NCBI GenBank assembly: GCA_964019335.1
Contig: OZ025658.1
Span: forward strand, 62,001-126,000
Origin: Diplonema japonicum
Taxonomy: Eukaryota > Euglenozoa > Diplonemea > Diplonemida > Diplonemidae
Direction: 5' to 3'
Length of the DNA stretch: 64,000 bases
Shown: positions 42,180 to 55,500 of the stretch, in pieces
Position numbering within the stretch: the stretch's first letter is position 1
Layout of the letters: each line of letters begins with the position of its first letter
Notes under the pieces: model-generated
What the model saw: the letters and a program-made list of their open reading frames with translations, nothing else
Database searches by the model: none
Told to the model about the DNA's origin: nothing
Program-made: the position numbers and the translations under genes

Positions 42180-42731
42180 CTAGAAGGTCTGGGGGGCCCT
42201 GGCCGTGAAGTCGGCGCGCTTGGACTTGGCGGGCTTCCTGACCCTGTGGATGAGAGGGAACCTGACCTTCGAGTTGTGGAACTGGGTGATGTTGGGCCTG
42301 GTGCAGTCCTTGGCCTCCTTGGTGCAGGTACGGATCACCTGGATGTTCGAGAAGGAGGCACGGTGCTGGCCAGACAGTTCGTTGAAAATCCTGGAAACGC
42401 CCCTTGCGAGGTGGGTGTCCCTGATCTCCTTGCTGGTGTTGACAGGGCCAGTCCTGGAGTACCACCTCAGCTGAACGGCGAAGTTCTTGATGACACCAGG
42501 CCTCTTCTCCTTGAGCTCCCTCACTCCGAACACCTCACCGTTGGCCCTCTTCACCTTGTGGTACTCCCTCATGAACTTCCAGAACTTGGTCTTGGCCACC
42601 ACGTGGTTCGGCGCGAAGCACGTGTGCCTGAACAACTTCGGGGTCGGCTCAGCCTCGCTGGGGGTCTTCCTCCCCACAACCTCGTAGTGCCTGAGGTGCG
42701 CGCTGGCCAGATCAACAGTAGGCTTACCCAT
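42180..42731 (-). CDS. RPL18A: 60S ribosomal protein eL20 (L18a)
   Basis: A 183-aa intronless protein of typical family length. The LRHYEVVGRKTPSE start, FAPNHVVAKTKFWKFMREYH, RSRTGPVN-like YSRTGPVNTSKEIRDTH, RFPLIHRVRKP and the basic C-terminus are all characteristic of eL20. It is a structural component of the large cytosolic ribosomal subunit. Codon use is strongly GC-ending compared with the spacers. It lies between the two giant PAN genes, so those two are not directly adjacent. Confidence 0.96.
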   Translation of the reverse strand: MGKPTVDLASAHLRHYEVVGRKTPSEAEPTPKLFRHTCFAPNHVVAKTKFWKFMREYHKVKRANGEVFGVRELKEKRPGVIKNFAVQLRWYSRTGPVNTSKEIRDTHLARGVSRIFNELSGQHRASFSNIQVIRTCTKEAKDCTRPNITQFHNSKVRFPLIHRVRKPAKSKRADFTARAPQTF

Positions 42732-43224
42732 TTTTAATGTAAAAGTTTGTCTTTTCCAAGATACCTAGTATTCTAAAAAATTCATTGAAAACTGAACATG
42801 ATGAAGAAAAAAAAATACTACGAGATAATCGGGGGGAGGGGAGGGGGAGGGGGGGGGGGGGTTAAGAATTTTATGGAAATAAAATTCTTTTTCTTTTTTT
42901 CAAAGTCCTGCTGGTGTGATAAAAAAAGGGGGAGGAGAAAGCAACGGGAAGAAACTATCCTTCCCCTATACTTTTTTTTGTTTTCTGTATTTTTTTTTTT
43001 TTCCCTTTTTTCTTTCTTACGATTAATATAAATTTGTGTACAAATACGCGGGGAAGCCAAGAATTTAAAAAAGTAAAAAAAAAAAAAAAAAAAAAAGAAA
43101 GAAAAAGAAAAAAAAAACTGCTTTCAAAGTATAAACTACGCTTTGTCGGAGTAACGGAATAAAACTGAAAAAACTGAAGGAAGAAAAGAAAACAACAAAA
43201 AACAAAAAAAACTCGATCTATTTT
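42732..43224. other. AT-rich spacer
   Basis: Homopolymer-rich spacer with a 13-nt G run at 42849-42861. I see nothing coding in it. Confidence 0.6.
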
Positions 43225-43521
43225 TGCGGTGCGCTGGTTGGTGCCCACCGTGGACGGGGGATCCTACACGTGCCTGTCACCATTCTGCGGTTGCATCCTG
43301 GTGCCGGCCGTCGGGGTTTGCCTGTCCGTCATGGACGGCATCTGCGCTAAGAACATCGGTCGCAGTCCCTCCAAATAGGGGGCTGTTTGGGTTGACGAGA
43401 ACAGGGGTCTCTTGTCGTAGCCATGCATCGCTGGTGCGCCCAGGTTTCTCAGGGAGTGTACTCTGGTCATCCTTCTTGCCGGGAAGCCGCTTTTGTTGCC
43501 CTTTGCCGCACATGCTTGCAC
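43225..43521. repeat. Interspersed repeat R1, longest copy b
   Basis: A GC-rich block unlike its AT-rich surroundings. Its parts match 6262-6372, 61376-61475 and, inverted, 25240-25294. On the minus strand a frame of 78 codons (43513-43277) is open from an ATG, with NPNSPLFGGTATDVLSADAV before a stop; a second frame is also open. The DAVH motif of this frame is kept in the other copies. It may be the 3' end of a mobile-element gene, or a small gene next to the PAN2 3' end. Confidence 0.55.
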
Positions 43522-43552
43522 TCTATTGAGGATGTACCGCAGACGTGCGGCT

Positions 43553-43583
<31 letters not shown>

Positions 43584-43595
43584 CCTTCAACCTCA

Positions 43596-46500
43596 TCATC
43601 GCCGTCGTGTCTTCCTCCTTCTGACAACACCCGCGAAGAGCATCCCAGCAGCAAAGGAGATGGCTATGGAAGGGATAACAAAAGAGAGGCTTGGGTGGTG
43701 CAAGACAGGGGCAGGCTGAGAGGCTGCCTCTGTGGCTGCAACACGGATGGAAACATCATCCCTGATGGTATCATAAAGAGGTGAACTAGGCTTGGCTGAG
43801 ACACTAACAGCAGCAGGTGGCAGGGCGAGTGTGAGCATGACGTGTTCCTTCCATAAAGAAAGCAGCCCGTCAGTTGGTGAGGCTCCTGCTTCGTTCAGCG
43901 ACAGCAGACGCCTCTTGCTCGCTGCGGAGCTTGGCTGCTCATCCACTGGTGCTTCGTCTCCTGTAGGTGGACTGAAGGGACTAGCCCCTTGGACAGGCGC
44001 ACACTCACACTCCGACTCCTCATACACCATCACTGTCACGTCTTCACACACTACCACCACCGCAGGGAAATCTTTTTTCACTTCTTCAACAGGACACAGC
44101 CCCGCCGCCCCCATCGCCACGTTCTGCACATCCCCTTCTACTTTCACGATCAGCATCACGGACATGGTACCATCCTTTACACTGCCTTGCCTCAGCGCCT
44201 GGTACTTCTGCATGGATAAGCTCATTGCAAACCACTGTGAATAAGCAGATAGGCGGCCTATCACATCCCGCCCCTCTGCTATGTTGGACAGCACCACTGG
44301 CAGCACCAACACTGTTGTGTTGCATTGAAAGCCTGCTGAGCCGGTGATACCCAGCAGGCTCGCTTCACGTCGTGGGATAGACGCCGCTGTTTGTTCCTCG
44401 TGCGCTCGAGACGGTTCACTGTGTGTTTCAAGATTCTGCTGCTCGTGGCGTTCATGTTCCGTTGCGGTCTGAACCACTTCCTGTGGTGCCTTCTTGCCTA
44501 CGAAGAGCGGGGGGTCTACGTTGTATCCCTTCAGCGTGCCCAGTGCCTTGCTCGCGAGGTTCCCGTACATCCCAAGTCCTCTCCCGCTGTAGTCCTCGGG
44601 GACTTCCACCGTTGTTTCTAACACCACATTTCCTACATCCACTTGCGTGGCCCTCACGTCGAAGATGATGTACGCGGCTGTGTCAGGAAGGAAGCCGGCA
44701 TACTCCCTACATGAGGTCACGTTGTAGCCAGGCTTGCTGTGCGTCATGCGCATTGTTGAGAACAGCTCGCAGGACTCCTTGGTCCTGGAGAACTGGTACC
44801 CCAAGCAGCCGTCGGTTCTGCTGCACTGCGTCTCGCATGTGGCCACCTGCAAGCAGCCTTCGATGACGTACATTATCTCGCCCCGTGACGTCCCCTCCCT
44901 GCATGCGTACCGCACATCACGCATGGGCTCTTCAATGTCGTATTCACACACAACCTGCCGCCCTCCTTCGATGGGCATCACCTTCCCAGGCCCCGTGTAC
45001 AGCACACACCGCCCTCCCTCACCGTAACTTACTCTGCTGCATTGTTCCGATTTCATGCAGTACTCTTTGCAGGCACCAATGTCGCGTACACCCCTCACGA
45101 CCATCACCCGCCCTGTGCTGGAGGACCACACGAAGCCATCTCTGCACGTGAAAGGCCTTGTTTTGTTTTTCGTTGCACCTGCGAAGGGAGTGAGGGTCTT
45201 GCTGCATGTGATGCCTCCTTCCTCGTTTCGGTACCTGTTGAAGTGTCACAATGGCAGTCTTTGCATACTTTCGCGGTGCGTTGCTATACGACATGATGCA
45301 CTCCCTGGAGAGAAACGAGAAGCCCACACAGCTGGGGGTGTCAGCGCACAGTTCCTGCGTATGGTGGATGGTGGCTGTAACATGCGGCATACCCTGCAAG
45401 CCATGGTGGTGTCCACAGCGCTTGCTACTAAAGAAGATGAATGTGACGGTGACGGCAGTACTTTGTTTCCTTCGCATGTGAAGCCATTGAACAGCTGCGC
45501 TGTCTTCTCAACAGTACAGGACATGACGTCTGCTCGGGGGACTGCACTGGTGTCCTGAGACGCAGATAGAACACACTCGTCGTGGCTATACTGGATGGTG
45601 TTGCAGGCCTTGATTTTCATGCACGCTGCTTCACAGTACCCCACAGTGTGTTCGGCCAGTTCCACAGCAAACAAACGTGAGGTGACACCTGTTCCTTGTC
45701 TGCATTTCCACTTCTTCGTTGTGGACTGTTGCACAAGGTCTTGCTGTAAATTTGTGCGCCTCACACAGCTTGTGAGTTCCTCCCCCAAAACCCCACTCGG
45801 TGTAAAGGCGGGCTGCTGCAGGTATTTTTTCAGCACACAACTGTTCTTGAACGTGTTATAAGTGACGCCCTTGCACTCCATGCGTAGCTTTGAGCACGCA
45901 TCTTGACAGCTGGCTAGACTTTGCGCTTCTGTTTTCAAGATGTCTCTCCCAGAAAGGTCCATCTTGCTTTTGCAATTGTAAGCCGACTCGAGGAACGGAC
46001 GCTGCTCCGACTTTTCACATCTGAGCCCTGTTCCCCACTCTAGAGCTTTCCCAGTCTGCATGAGGCACTCGCCGTTGGCAACAACGAAACCCACGCATGC
46101 CTTCTCCTTGTTGCACTGTCCTTCACAGTCCTGCACATTCGTCTCTGGGGCGTGTTGGTTGCAATGATAGTGCTGCGTCGTGAGAGCTGCGGTTTGCTCC
46201 TTTTGCGTGCCGTCACTGCGCCTCAGGTGCTGCCCCACAACACAGGAGACGCTGCTCTCCGCGTCTACTGTTGTGAAGTTGCCCTTAACGATGCTGCATG
46301 AGCTCCCCTCGTGATGGACTCCCTTGCAGTTCTCGTCAGTCCTGCACAACGCAACGCATCCTGTGGCCGATTGGGCCTCGAACACATGCTGGTCTTCGTG
46401 GTTGTGAGGAATCAACAACGTATCGGAGAAGCAGCTCGCGGTGTGCACTTGCGGGTCTCCAGCAACACAGATCACGTCATCAGAGCCCCCATAAGAGGAC

Positions 46501-49500
46501 ATGGTTACGGCGGCGCCGGGGCCATACAAGCTGCATGTGTCTCCGCTGTACTTTGAGACACCACATCCTGTGACCTTGAGGCATTCTTCCTCACATTCAG
46601 TCGCGTTGGATACTTGCAGAGAGAACAAGGATGATGTTTTCGGCGCGGTAACGTCCCACGCACCGCACGACATGCGCATCTTGCGACTGGCTGCTGGCGA
46701 TTCTTGCCTCAGGATGCACGACACTCCGTTGGCTTTGGCTTCTTTTGCGAAGCCTTCCGCTTCGTACAGTTGACATTTGCCATCCTCATGCTGCACCCCG
46801 CTGCAGGACTCGGTCTGCGAGCAGAAGCGCAGGCATACGTTGATGTCCTGCACGGCATCGAGCTGCGTGATGAACGTGCCGTGCACCGAGAACCACTCAG
46901 ATGTGCAGGAATACTGCTCGTCGGGTAATACCATCGCGCACACAGTGCCATCAGCCCTCCCTAAGCTCACTGCGCCCATTGTTTGTATTACAATACACTT
47001 TTGCGGTGTGTACATGACTGGCAAGCGCATTGATTTTCCAAACTCTAAGCACTCCTCCACGCTGCTTGCCTCCACAGACCGCAACGGCGTGCCGCCCACG
47101 ATCGTTCTTCCCTCCACACATTTGTGGTGCTTTGTTGCGTTGCTGCGGTGCTTGCGGTAACAAATAGTATTGTTACTGGCACGAACGGGTACTTTTATCA
47201 TCGCGCTCCATCCGAAAGCCTCGCACAGTCCTTCGTCGACGGTGTACCCACGGCAGGTGCTGTCTGCTTCACACCATTCGGAGCACTCGCTGCCCTTCGC
47301 TGTCAGTAACACAGTGCTGGGATGCTTCCCAATTTCGCACGTGAATGGTCCTGACAGGCTGTAGGTGCACGCTGTAGTGCCCGGCTGGTCTCGCATTGAT
47401 ACCTCAAAGAAGAAAGCTGTGCACACCGACAACAGCTCGTTGAAGTTCACTGCAGTGCAGTGCGGGGTACCATCGGTACGCAGCTGCAGACAGAACCTTT
47501 TGCAATCTTGCAGCGTGGTGTTGTCCACTTGTACCGTCTCTGCAGTGTCCTCAGCATCGATCGTCTTGTCGCTGTGGCAGCGGAATGCCGTCACCGGTAT
47601 GTGCACGGGGTCTCTGTGCGCCACCACTACTTTAGCATCTGGCACTTCCTTCCACTGAGTGCTGTTTTTCAACCTGACAGCCCATTTGTCCAGCCTGTGC
47701 GGCGGCCTGCCACGTGCTTCCCTTACGGAGCGCGCGTCACCCTCGTTTCGCAGTACATCATCACTCGACAAGGCGATCATCCAGTGCCCTGAGGATGAGA
47801 GGTACAGCGTGCCTCCCTGCTCTGAGGTGTACAGCGGGCGGGCATGGTGGATGGCAGTAGGGTGGAACACGCCCACCACACCATTCACGTCCACGGAAAC
47901 TGACTGTGTGACCTGACCATACTGGGTTGTCTGGCAAACCAAACTCTCACCCGACCGCACCACACCGTCGTGTGTTCTAATATCGCACAGGTGTGTCGTT
48001 GTGTTGTACAGTACCTTCCCGCAAGCAGGCACGCTGTCGCAATGCTCCATGCAGCTGGACACGCTCTCCACGTGCTCGATCACGAACAGTGACCCTCCCT
48101 CTATGTCAGACCCCACTTCGCATAAGTATTTTGTGTTCTCATTGGTTTCTAGTGTTTCTGCACCGTCGGTCCTGGTGGCGTGGCCCTTCGACCGCTTCCA
48201 CATGCCATCTACACGCACCACCCACGAGCCGAACATGTCATGCTTCTTTTGCGATCGTGCCTCCACAGTCCCTGTCTTCATCAACACGTAGTACCCTTCG
48301 CCGTTTAGCTGCAACGTGACGTTCGTGTCGCCAACGAACTGTTCGATGCTACCGTCGACTGCCTTGTACCTGCCAGAGAGGTCAGAACGCTCGGGCAGTG
48401 TGATGTAGAAGACCATGCGCATACACGTTACTGCCGTAAGCGATGAGCGTGACGAGGGGACCGGCGTGCCTGTGGACAGCTTGCAGGTGTACCCATCGTG
48501 CTCTGCAGCAGTGCAGCTAGGAATCTTCCCGCACTCCAAGATGCACTCCTCTGAAGTGGGGATGTTTGAGTACGTTGTGATCTCCTCGCTGGAATGGCTC
48601 CCATTCACGCAGTGGAAGGACTTCCCGACCCACATGCTTCTCGTCGCCAAGGACTCAGCCTTGTACGGCTTGTTTCTGAAGGCGTCACGTTTGCAAGACA
48701 CGTCCTGTGAGTTCCTCAAACTTACCTCTGCCACCACGCTGCGTAGGATGCATGACCTGCGTGGCGTATAGCTGGCCACACTGCAGCCCTTTACAGATGC
48801 GCAGAGGCTCATGCAGTGGTCGAGGGAATCAACGTTTGGTGTGATCTGCAAGTCACCCCCCACGTACCCTGTGTTGTTCGAGCAAACGTATTCGTGGTCA
48901 GTTTCAAGCACGATGCTTGAGAGACAAGCTCTTGTGCTGCTGTCGGTGGTCACCTCGATGGTTTGGCTGTCGTACAGGTTGCACCTGAGTTCTTCTGCTG
49001 AGAAGATAAACGCTTTGCACTCTTTTTTGAGGCGCGTGCAGTACAGCCTGCAGAGGTCAGCTGTGGTGATGTAATGCAGCGTGAGGAGTGGTGTGTTGTA
49101 GATAGTGGAGTTCGGGAAGCACTTGTACCCGTCGTCATCGGTGGCCACGGTAGCGCTCAGAGAGCACGACACTGTTCCCTGTGACGGGTGCTTGCCTGTT
49201 GCGCCTGTACGAAGGTCGCACCTTTTATCGTGCCACGTCACAGTCCTACATTCTGGGATGAAGTTGCAATGCGCCCTGCACATGTCGACACTGCTTACCT
49301 CCTCCACAGTGACCAGTGTCCCTCCCTCGTACTCTACATCTTCATCACAGTGGAAAATGGGGTCCTTCAGTGCTCCCTGTTCACCCCTCGCCTTCCAGCA
49401 CCACAGAACCTGCGAAGAGGAAACAGCATAACCCGCCTCCGCCTTGTCGTAAAGGTCGCAGTTGTTGTTGATATAGCCAATGGAGGAGCACGTGGGGACC

Positions 49501-52500
49501 ATGTCGCAGTGCTCCATGCATGCCAGCACCGACTGGGTGCTCTCGACCGTCATAAGCGGCGACCCTGTGATGCCCGATATGCTGCATGAGTACTTCTCGC
49601 TGACTGTTTCCTCCCTTAGCGGCATGCCGTCCGTGCTCCTTGGGCGGCAAAGCACCGACTCGACGTTGCTCGGCACCACCTTGGCAGACTGGGAGTACAG
49701 CGAACAAGTATTACCCGTCAGCTGCAAGGCGGCACAGCTGCCAGAGTCGATGCAGAGCTCCTTGCAACGCGACAACTTGGCTTTGCCCTGAGAGCTGTCT
49801 AGTGAGATTGAGAAAAGGTGGCCTTCCGTGAGCTCCGACAGCACAGTGTCGCATGTAACATTCCAATGATCGGCACGGATGCTCCTCTGGGGCGCAGGGG
49901 GGACCCATGTTTCCCTTACGCATGTTGTCACGTTTGCTGACTGGAAAGTGCTCAGGACAGCTTGCGCTGATTTCAGTGTGCATTCTTTGCTGCCCAAGCT
50001 GTACATCACACCCATGCATTCTGGTATCTCAGAGCACTTCCCTAGGCATAGGTCACCCGTATCGACACCAACCGCACGGAACAGCTCGCCCCCAACCAAA
50101 TCGTTGTTGTTGCATTTAAAAGACCCGTAGTACACCTTGACAGGTCCCTTTGCCAGGCGCGTGCAGGCGAAAGACTGCTGTTCAGACACTGTGGCCGACA
50201 AGACAGCCTCCTTACCTGAGAGGATGCATGCGTCGGCTGTGAAGGTAATGCTTGTACAGTCGGGGTGGGCGTCCTCACAGTGGGTCTCGCATTGGGACAG
50301 GGAAGCCACTTTCTCAATGACTACAAGCTCAGATCCTGTGTAGGCACTATTCTGGTGGCATGTGAAGGAAGGTGTAGGTGCCAGTGCGAGGGATCGTAGG
50401 CAGATCAGCATGAGCTCGTCTACACCTTGGACAACGCTGCTGTCAGCGGAGTACAGCTCGCAGCTCTGCTTTGCTTTAGAATACCCGACTCCTGTGCACG
50501 TGCTGACCTCAGTGCACCGCACCTCACACTCTTCAAGTGAATCGACCTCATCGAAAGAGAGCAGCCGGCCATCCTCCGTGAGGGCTACGCCAGGGAGACA
50601 CCCAAAGCGTGACACTCCTGCTGTCTTCACCACCTTCTTGCATATGCGTCCCTCTCCCGTGTATACAGCGTACACATCTGAGCTGTCCAGCAACGTGCAT
50701 TCACCCTTCCTGTACAGTGCTGTCCTACACAGCGACATTTCGTCACACCTCTCGTTGCACTCCTTAAGTGGAATGTTTTGAATTGTGAAAAGCTCGTTGC
50801 CTTTGATGCTCTTCCCATCCCACTCCTCGCAAGTGGGTGCGGGCACGGATGCCTTGCGCCCTTTATGCAGGCAAACAACCTGCCCAGCTACGCTCTTTTG
50901 CTGCACAACACCGGTATGGTCTTTCAAGCTACAGGTCTTCGTAAAAGTGCAAAACACTACAGCAACGCATGTCTGGACTTCATCACACATGGTTTGGCAG
51001 GTCTCCACTCCAGATAGGTCGTCCACAGAGACAATGTCGCCACCCATAAATGAAATTGTCTCGCTGCATTGAAACTCAGCAGCCTCGCTACCAGGTCTCA
51101 CATTGTGCTTGGTGCATGTCACGCAAGCAGCGTCGTCGTGAGTCTTGTCGCTGCGTTTGGAGAGTTTACAGACAGACTGGGTATGCTCCCAAGACACCGC
51201 CATGCAGGAAGAATCAGCAGAGCATGCATCGAGGCATGCAGAGGAAGTTGACGCACTGGCGTACGGTTTCAAAGCGTCCACTGCAACACCAGGCACACAA
51301 GAATACATAGATTGAGGCATCCCCGATAACCTGATGGTAGGCTTCGCGCAGAGCACCGTACTTGCCGTTTGTGCCTTCACGACTGCTGCGTTGATGGAAA
51401 TCAGAGTGCACGTCGTGCCATCATGCACTACAGCAGCGCATGTCGGTGTGTTGCTGCACTTCATTTGGCACGCCTGCATACCAGACAACTCACTCAGCAG
51501 CCCGCCTCCAATGGCCATGTTCCCCACGGTGCAGTTGTACAGCTCGTTCATCGTTCCCCTTGGGCGGTAGCATGACACAGCGTCCTCTGCTTCAACCTTC
51601 AAAGCACTCCCCACGGGCTTCAACAAACACTCCCCGTTACTGCGGTACACCACAGCTTCACAGTTCTTCTCAACACGCGAGCACTGATGCTGGCACATTT
51701 CGACGGAGGGTATCTTGTCGAGCACCAGAGTCGAGACTCCTTCGTACTTCATACCCGCCTCGCAGATGTAGTGCGCTGAGTGCGGTGCTGCTTTTTGGCG
51801 CATGCAGGAGACCACATCATCGGTGGGCACCCTGTGGAGAGAATCGCCAGTGAGGAGAGTGCAAGTGAGTGCTGAGTATGTCATTGCTGTACAAGTGAGG
51901 ACCTTAGAGCATGCCTGGAGACACGCATCAGGCGACTGCGGGTTGTCTATAGAGAAGAGTTCCTCACCGCCGACGACCCTTCCTACTTCACACCTAAAAT
52001 GCGGTATGGGTATCAGTTCTCTGATTGCCATCACAGCTCGGTTTCCGCCTTGTTCAGACATGACCTTACCTTTTGTGGTTTTGATGGTTGCGACAAGACC
52101 CTCGCCGTCCCCACCCAGGATCCGTGCCTGTCTGGCATCGCTGCCAGGGTGCGTCACATGGATGCTGAGCTCGTTCGCAGGTACGCCACTCGCTGTTGAG
52201 ACCGTCTGCACGAACGTTTCGTGTATTGCGTTGAACTGTTCCTCGTTCAGTCCGGGGAGTGCAACCGTCAAGTCGAACCTCGTCTTACCACCGCCCTCAT
52301 CGACACTAACATCCACATTTGTTGATGGTATGCAGGACCTGCCGTCTGGCTGCAGTTCATACCCCGACCGGCAGTGGCAGGAATATGACCCCAAAGTGTT
52401 CCTGCACAACTGTGCGCACGGCTTTAGTTCACATTCATCGATATCTTCGCAACCCTCCGCAGTGAAGGACAGCTCGTGGCAGACAGCCCTGGGGGGGATT

Positions 52501-55500
52501 AGCGGGGTGCTGCGCTTCCAACCTAAAGCGCAGGAAACAGTTCCGACGGCTAGTGTTGTCGTGCCCGCAGGGGTTTCAAATACGTAACCAGCAGGCGTAC
52601 CCGGTGTGCAATGATTCTCGCTGCAAGAAGGTGCTATGCTAAAGGCGCCGTTCCTGCACATCACTGGAACACCCACACCGTTGCACTTGTGCCCAGGTGT
52701 CGACTCCCATATACATGTCTCGTCATGGGACACGATGCCCCCAGGCAGGCAGGATGGTTCAGATGACGTAATGCCTAAAGCAGGAACGGTGCACCCTGCA
52801 CGCTGGCATGTAGTGGTGCCGGTAAACCTCCCGGCCTGGCACACCTCAATCGACAATGGTGGTGTACAAGCCCATCCTGGCAGCGCGTAAAATACGCAAG
52901 ATCTCCCTTCACGTACCCTTCCGGGGCATGGTGTGCCCGTCCCCTGCATCGCCGTAACACAGTCCTTGTAGCAAGACGTGTCGCCCCCGCTGGCATCGTC
53001 ACCAGCAAGCTTCCATGTACCGCTAGAGCACGTGATGCATTTGTGACGTTGCACGTGTTCTCCTTCGTTGCACTTAATGGGCTCTGGTATGGTACTTGCA
53101 CCCACAGGGTTGTCACCTCCCGGACACCTCGTCCCAGGCTGGCACGGAACACACCTGTGCTTCTGAACATGCTCGTTTTCTTTGCAATACACCAGCTCGC
53201 ACGATGTATCGCCATCAGCAGGATAGACCTCAGCACGGGTGACGAGGCCAACGGGGCATCGCACGCAGCGGTATTTGAAAGCAAAGAAGTTTCTGGGGCA
53301 CACAATCTTTGTACATGTCGTGTCGACACCTGAGACGAGGTCCCCCCCTGGGCGCTGGTAGCCAGGTGCACAGCTCGAGCAGCAGTTGTTGCGAACGTGC
53401 TGGTTCAGCCCACACCTGGCGGACCCTGTCGTGCAGTCAGCACGGTCTGTTGCTTTCCACCCCGAGCACGACTTGCAGTAACACACCCAATCACCCAAGC
53501 TCTGGTGATTCGTGTCAGGGTCGATGCAAACCTGGCCCCCCCCACATGCAGCCCCGCCAACGCCTGCACATGAGGGGCATGCAGTGTTGCACTCGTCCAG
53601 AATGCAACTTGGAACCCTTGCCAAGGCAGAACTGGGCACCGCTGGGGGCGGGCACACGCAGTGCCAGTCACCTAAACTGTTCGCAGACATGTCAGGATCC
53701 TTGCATTCCAAACCACTGCTCGCACACTCATCACCTCCTCCACACAGAGCACCCACGGCACCATGGACCGAGTTCGAACACTCATCCACATAGCACACAG
53801 CCGCACGGGACTTTCCAACTTCACCAGTTTGGGATCCTTTGCAAGCGCACTGCCACGTACCTTCCGTCTTTTTGTCATAATCGTGGCAAAGCTGTCCCAC
53901 AGGGCATGCATGGGTTCGTGTCACGCACTCGTCTTCTAGGCTACAGTCCAGCAAACTCGTGCCCCACTGTCCACGCTCATCGCATATTCTTGCAGCCACC
54001 TGAGATGAATACCCCGTGTCGCACGTCACTTCAGCGACGGTGCCCTCCGTTCTGACATTTCTATTGTACGACATAGTGCCGTGCTTCACAGGAGGGTGCT
54101 CCAGACACACGATCAAGTTGCATGCAGGGACATCACCTTCCCACCCAGAGTCACCGCACGTCAGTGTCGACCACTTGGACAGTGAGTATCCGTTGTTGCA
54201 CCAGAAGGAGGCTGAGGATCCCAGTGCACGAGCACCCTCACCGTCCCCTGAGGAGTAGGACACTACACCATAGTCAATAGACAGTACCTTGCACCTGGCC
54301 CGGATACAGGTTGGCGACTGGCTGGACCAGACCCCATCCGTGCAGACACGGATCATCTGGCTAGTCAGCGGGAAGGAAGGAACGAAACCCGAGTGGCATG
54401 CAAAGGAGGCTTCGCTGTATTCCTCGCGCGTGTCATACCCCAGGTCGGGGTTGCGAGAGTAGGTCACAGTGCCGTGCGGGAGATTGAGTACAGAGCACGT
54501 CAATATGTCGCAGACAGGTGTGGAGGATGTCCACGTCCCGTCGCTCTGGCAAGTCTGCGTCGCCGACATCGACACCTGTGTGCCCCTGTTGCAGGTCACC
54601 GTCAGCACAGTCCCTGGTTTTCTGTTGTTCTTACTATACGATACCCTGCCGCGGGGCACAACTACAGCGGGACACCTTACTTTCGATTTTCTATTGCGTC
54701 CACTGCCCTGCGCTACAACACTGCTCTGGACGATGCACAGCGTGGACTGCATGGTGGGATCCTCGTCTTGAAGGCTCACGTCGGCGCTGTCTTTGAGAAT
54801 ACAGACTTTGTCCCACACACGGTGCACAAATGATTCACAGCTAGGTGTTCCGCGGCAGTATGCTTTGCAGGAGTCCAGGTCGGCCGAACCGTCTATCGTG
54901 AAGATGTCGTTCCCTGTAGCAGTGGAGTCCGAGACACACCCGAACTCCTGTGTGGTAGGTTCCGCCTCGTCTTGTGACACAATAGTGGCCATCTTCTCGC
55001 AGGTCACCGACTGCTTGACGGGGTCCACGTCCTCGTACACTTCGGGGAGCTTTGTCTTCAAGTCGCATGTCTTGCATGCCCCGTACTTGGGGATGGGGCT
55101 TGGGTTGGGGTTGAATGATGGACACGCAGCACGGTGCACAACCCCGACACAAGCGGACACTAAATTGCAGTGAGCTTGGCAAGTACTGAGCTCGGGCACA
55201 TTGATAACCCGAAAAAGAGTATGGGCGCGAGCCCCTGTGTCTGATTCACATTCGTATTGGATCTTGGTATGTCCACGGGATGTGCGGGGTTTGCCTAAAG
55301 TAGTGGCAAGGCGGCCAGTCGCGACGTCAGAAGCCGACGCGTGTACCTTGAGGCAGGTAAAGGCCTCTGCATCGTGCGTCATGATGTCGATCTTGTCTCG
55401 TAGCTGGCATCTGCCTAGCTTGAAGACAACAGCAATGCAAACGTCTATTTTGTCGCAGTAGGTAGTGCACTCACCTGCAGACGTGGCACCTTCGACCTCA

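Noticed and set aside
43596-45131. A separate 511-aa gene downstream of PAN2
   Set aside because: It would have to start at a GTG in the middle of a PAN module. Two short introns join it in frame to the giant ORF.
45358-45427. Alternative 35-nt intron in PAN2 (GTAGCAAG to TTGCAG)
   Set aside because: It restores the frame but loses the first cysteine of the PAN module; the 38-nt intron keeps the full C-x3-C-x5-C spacing.
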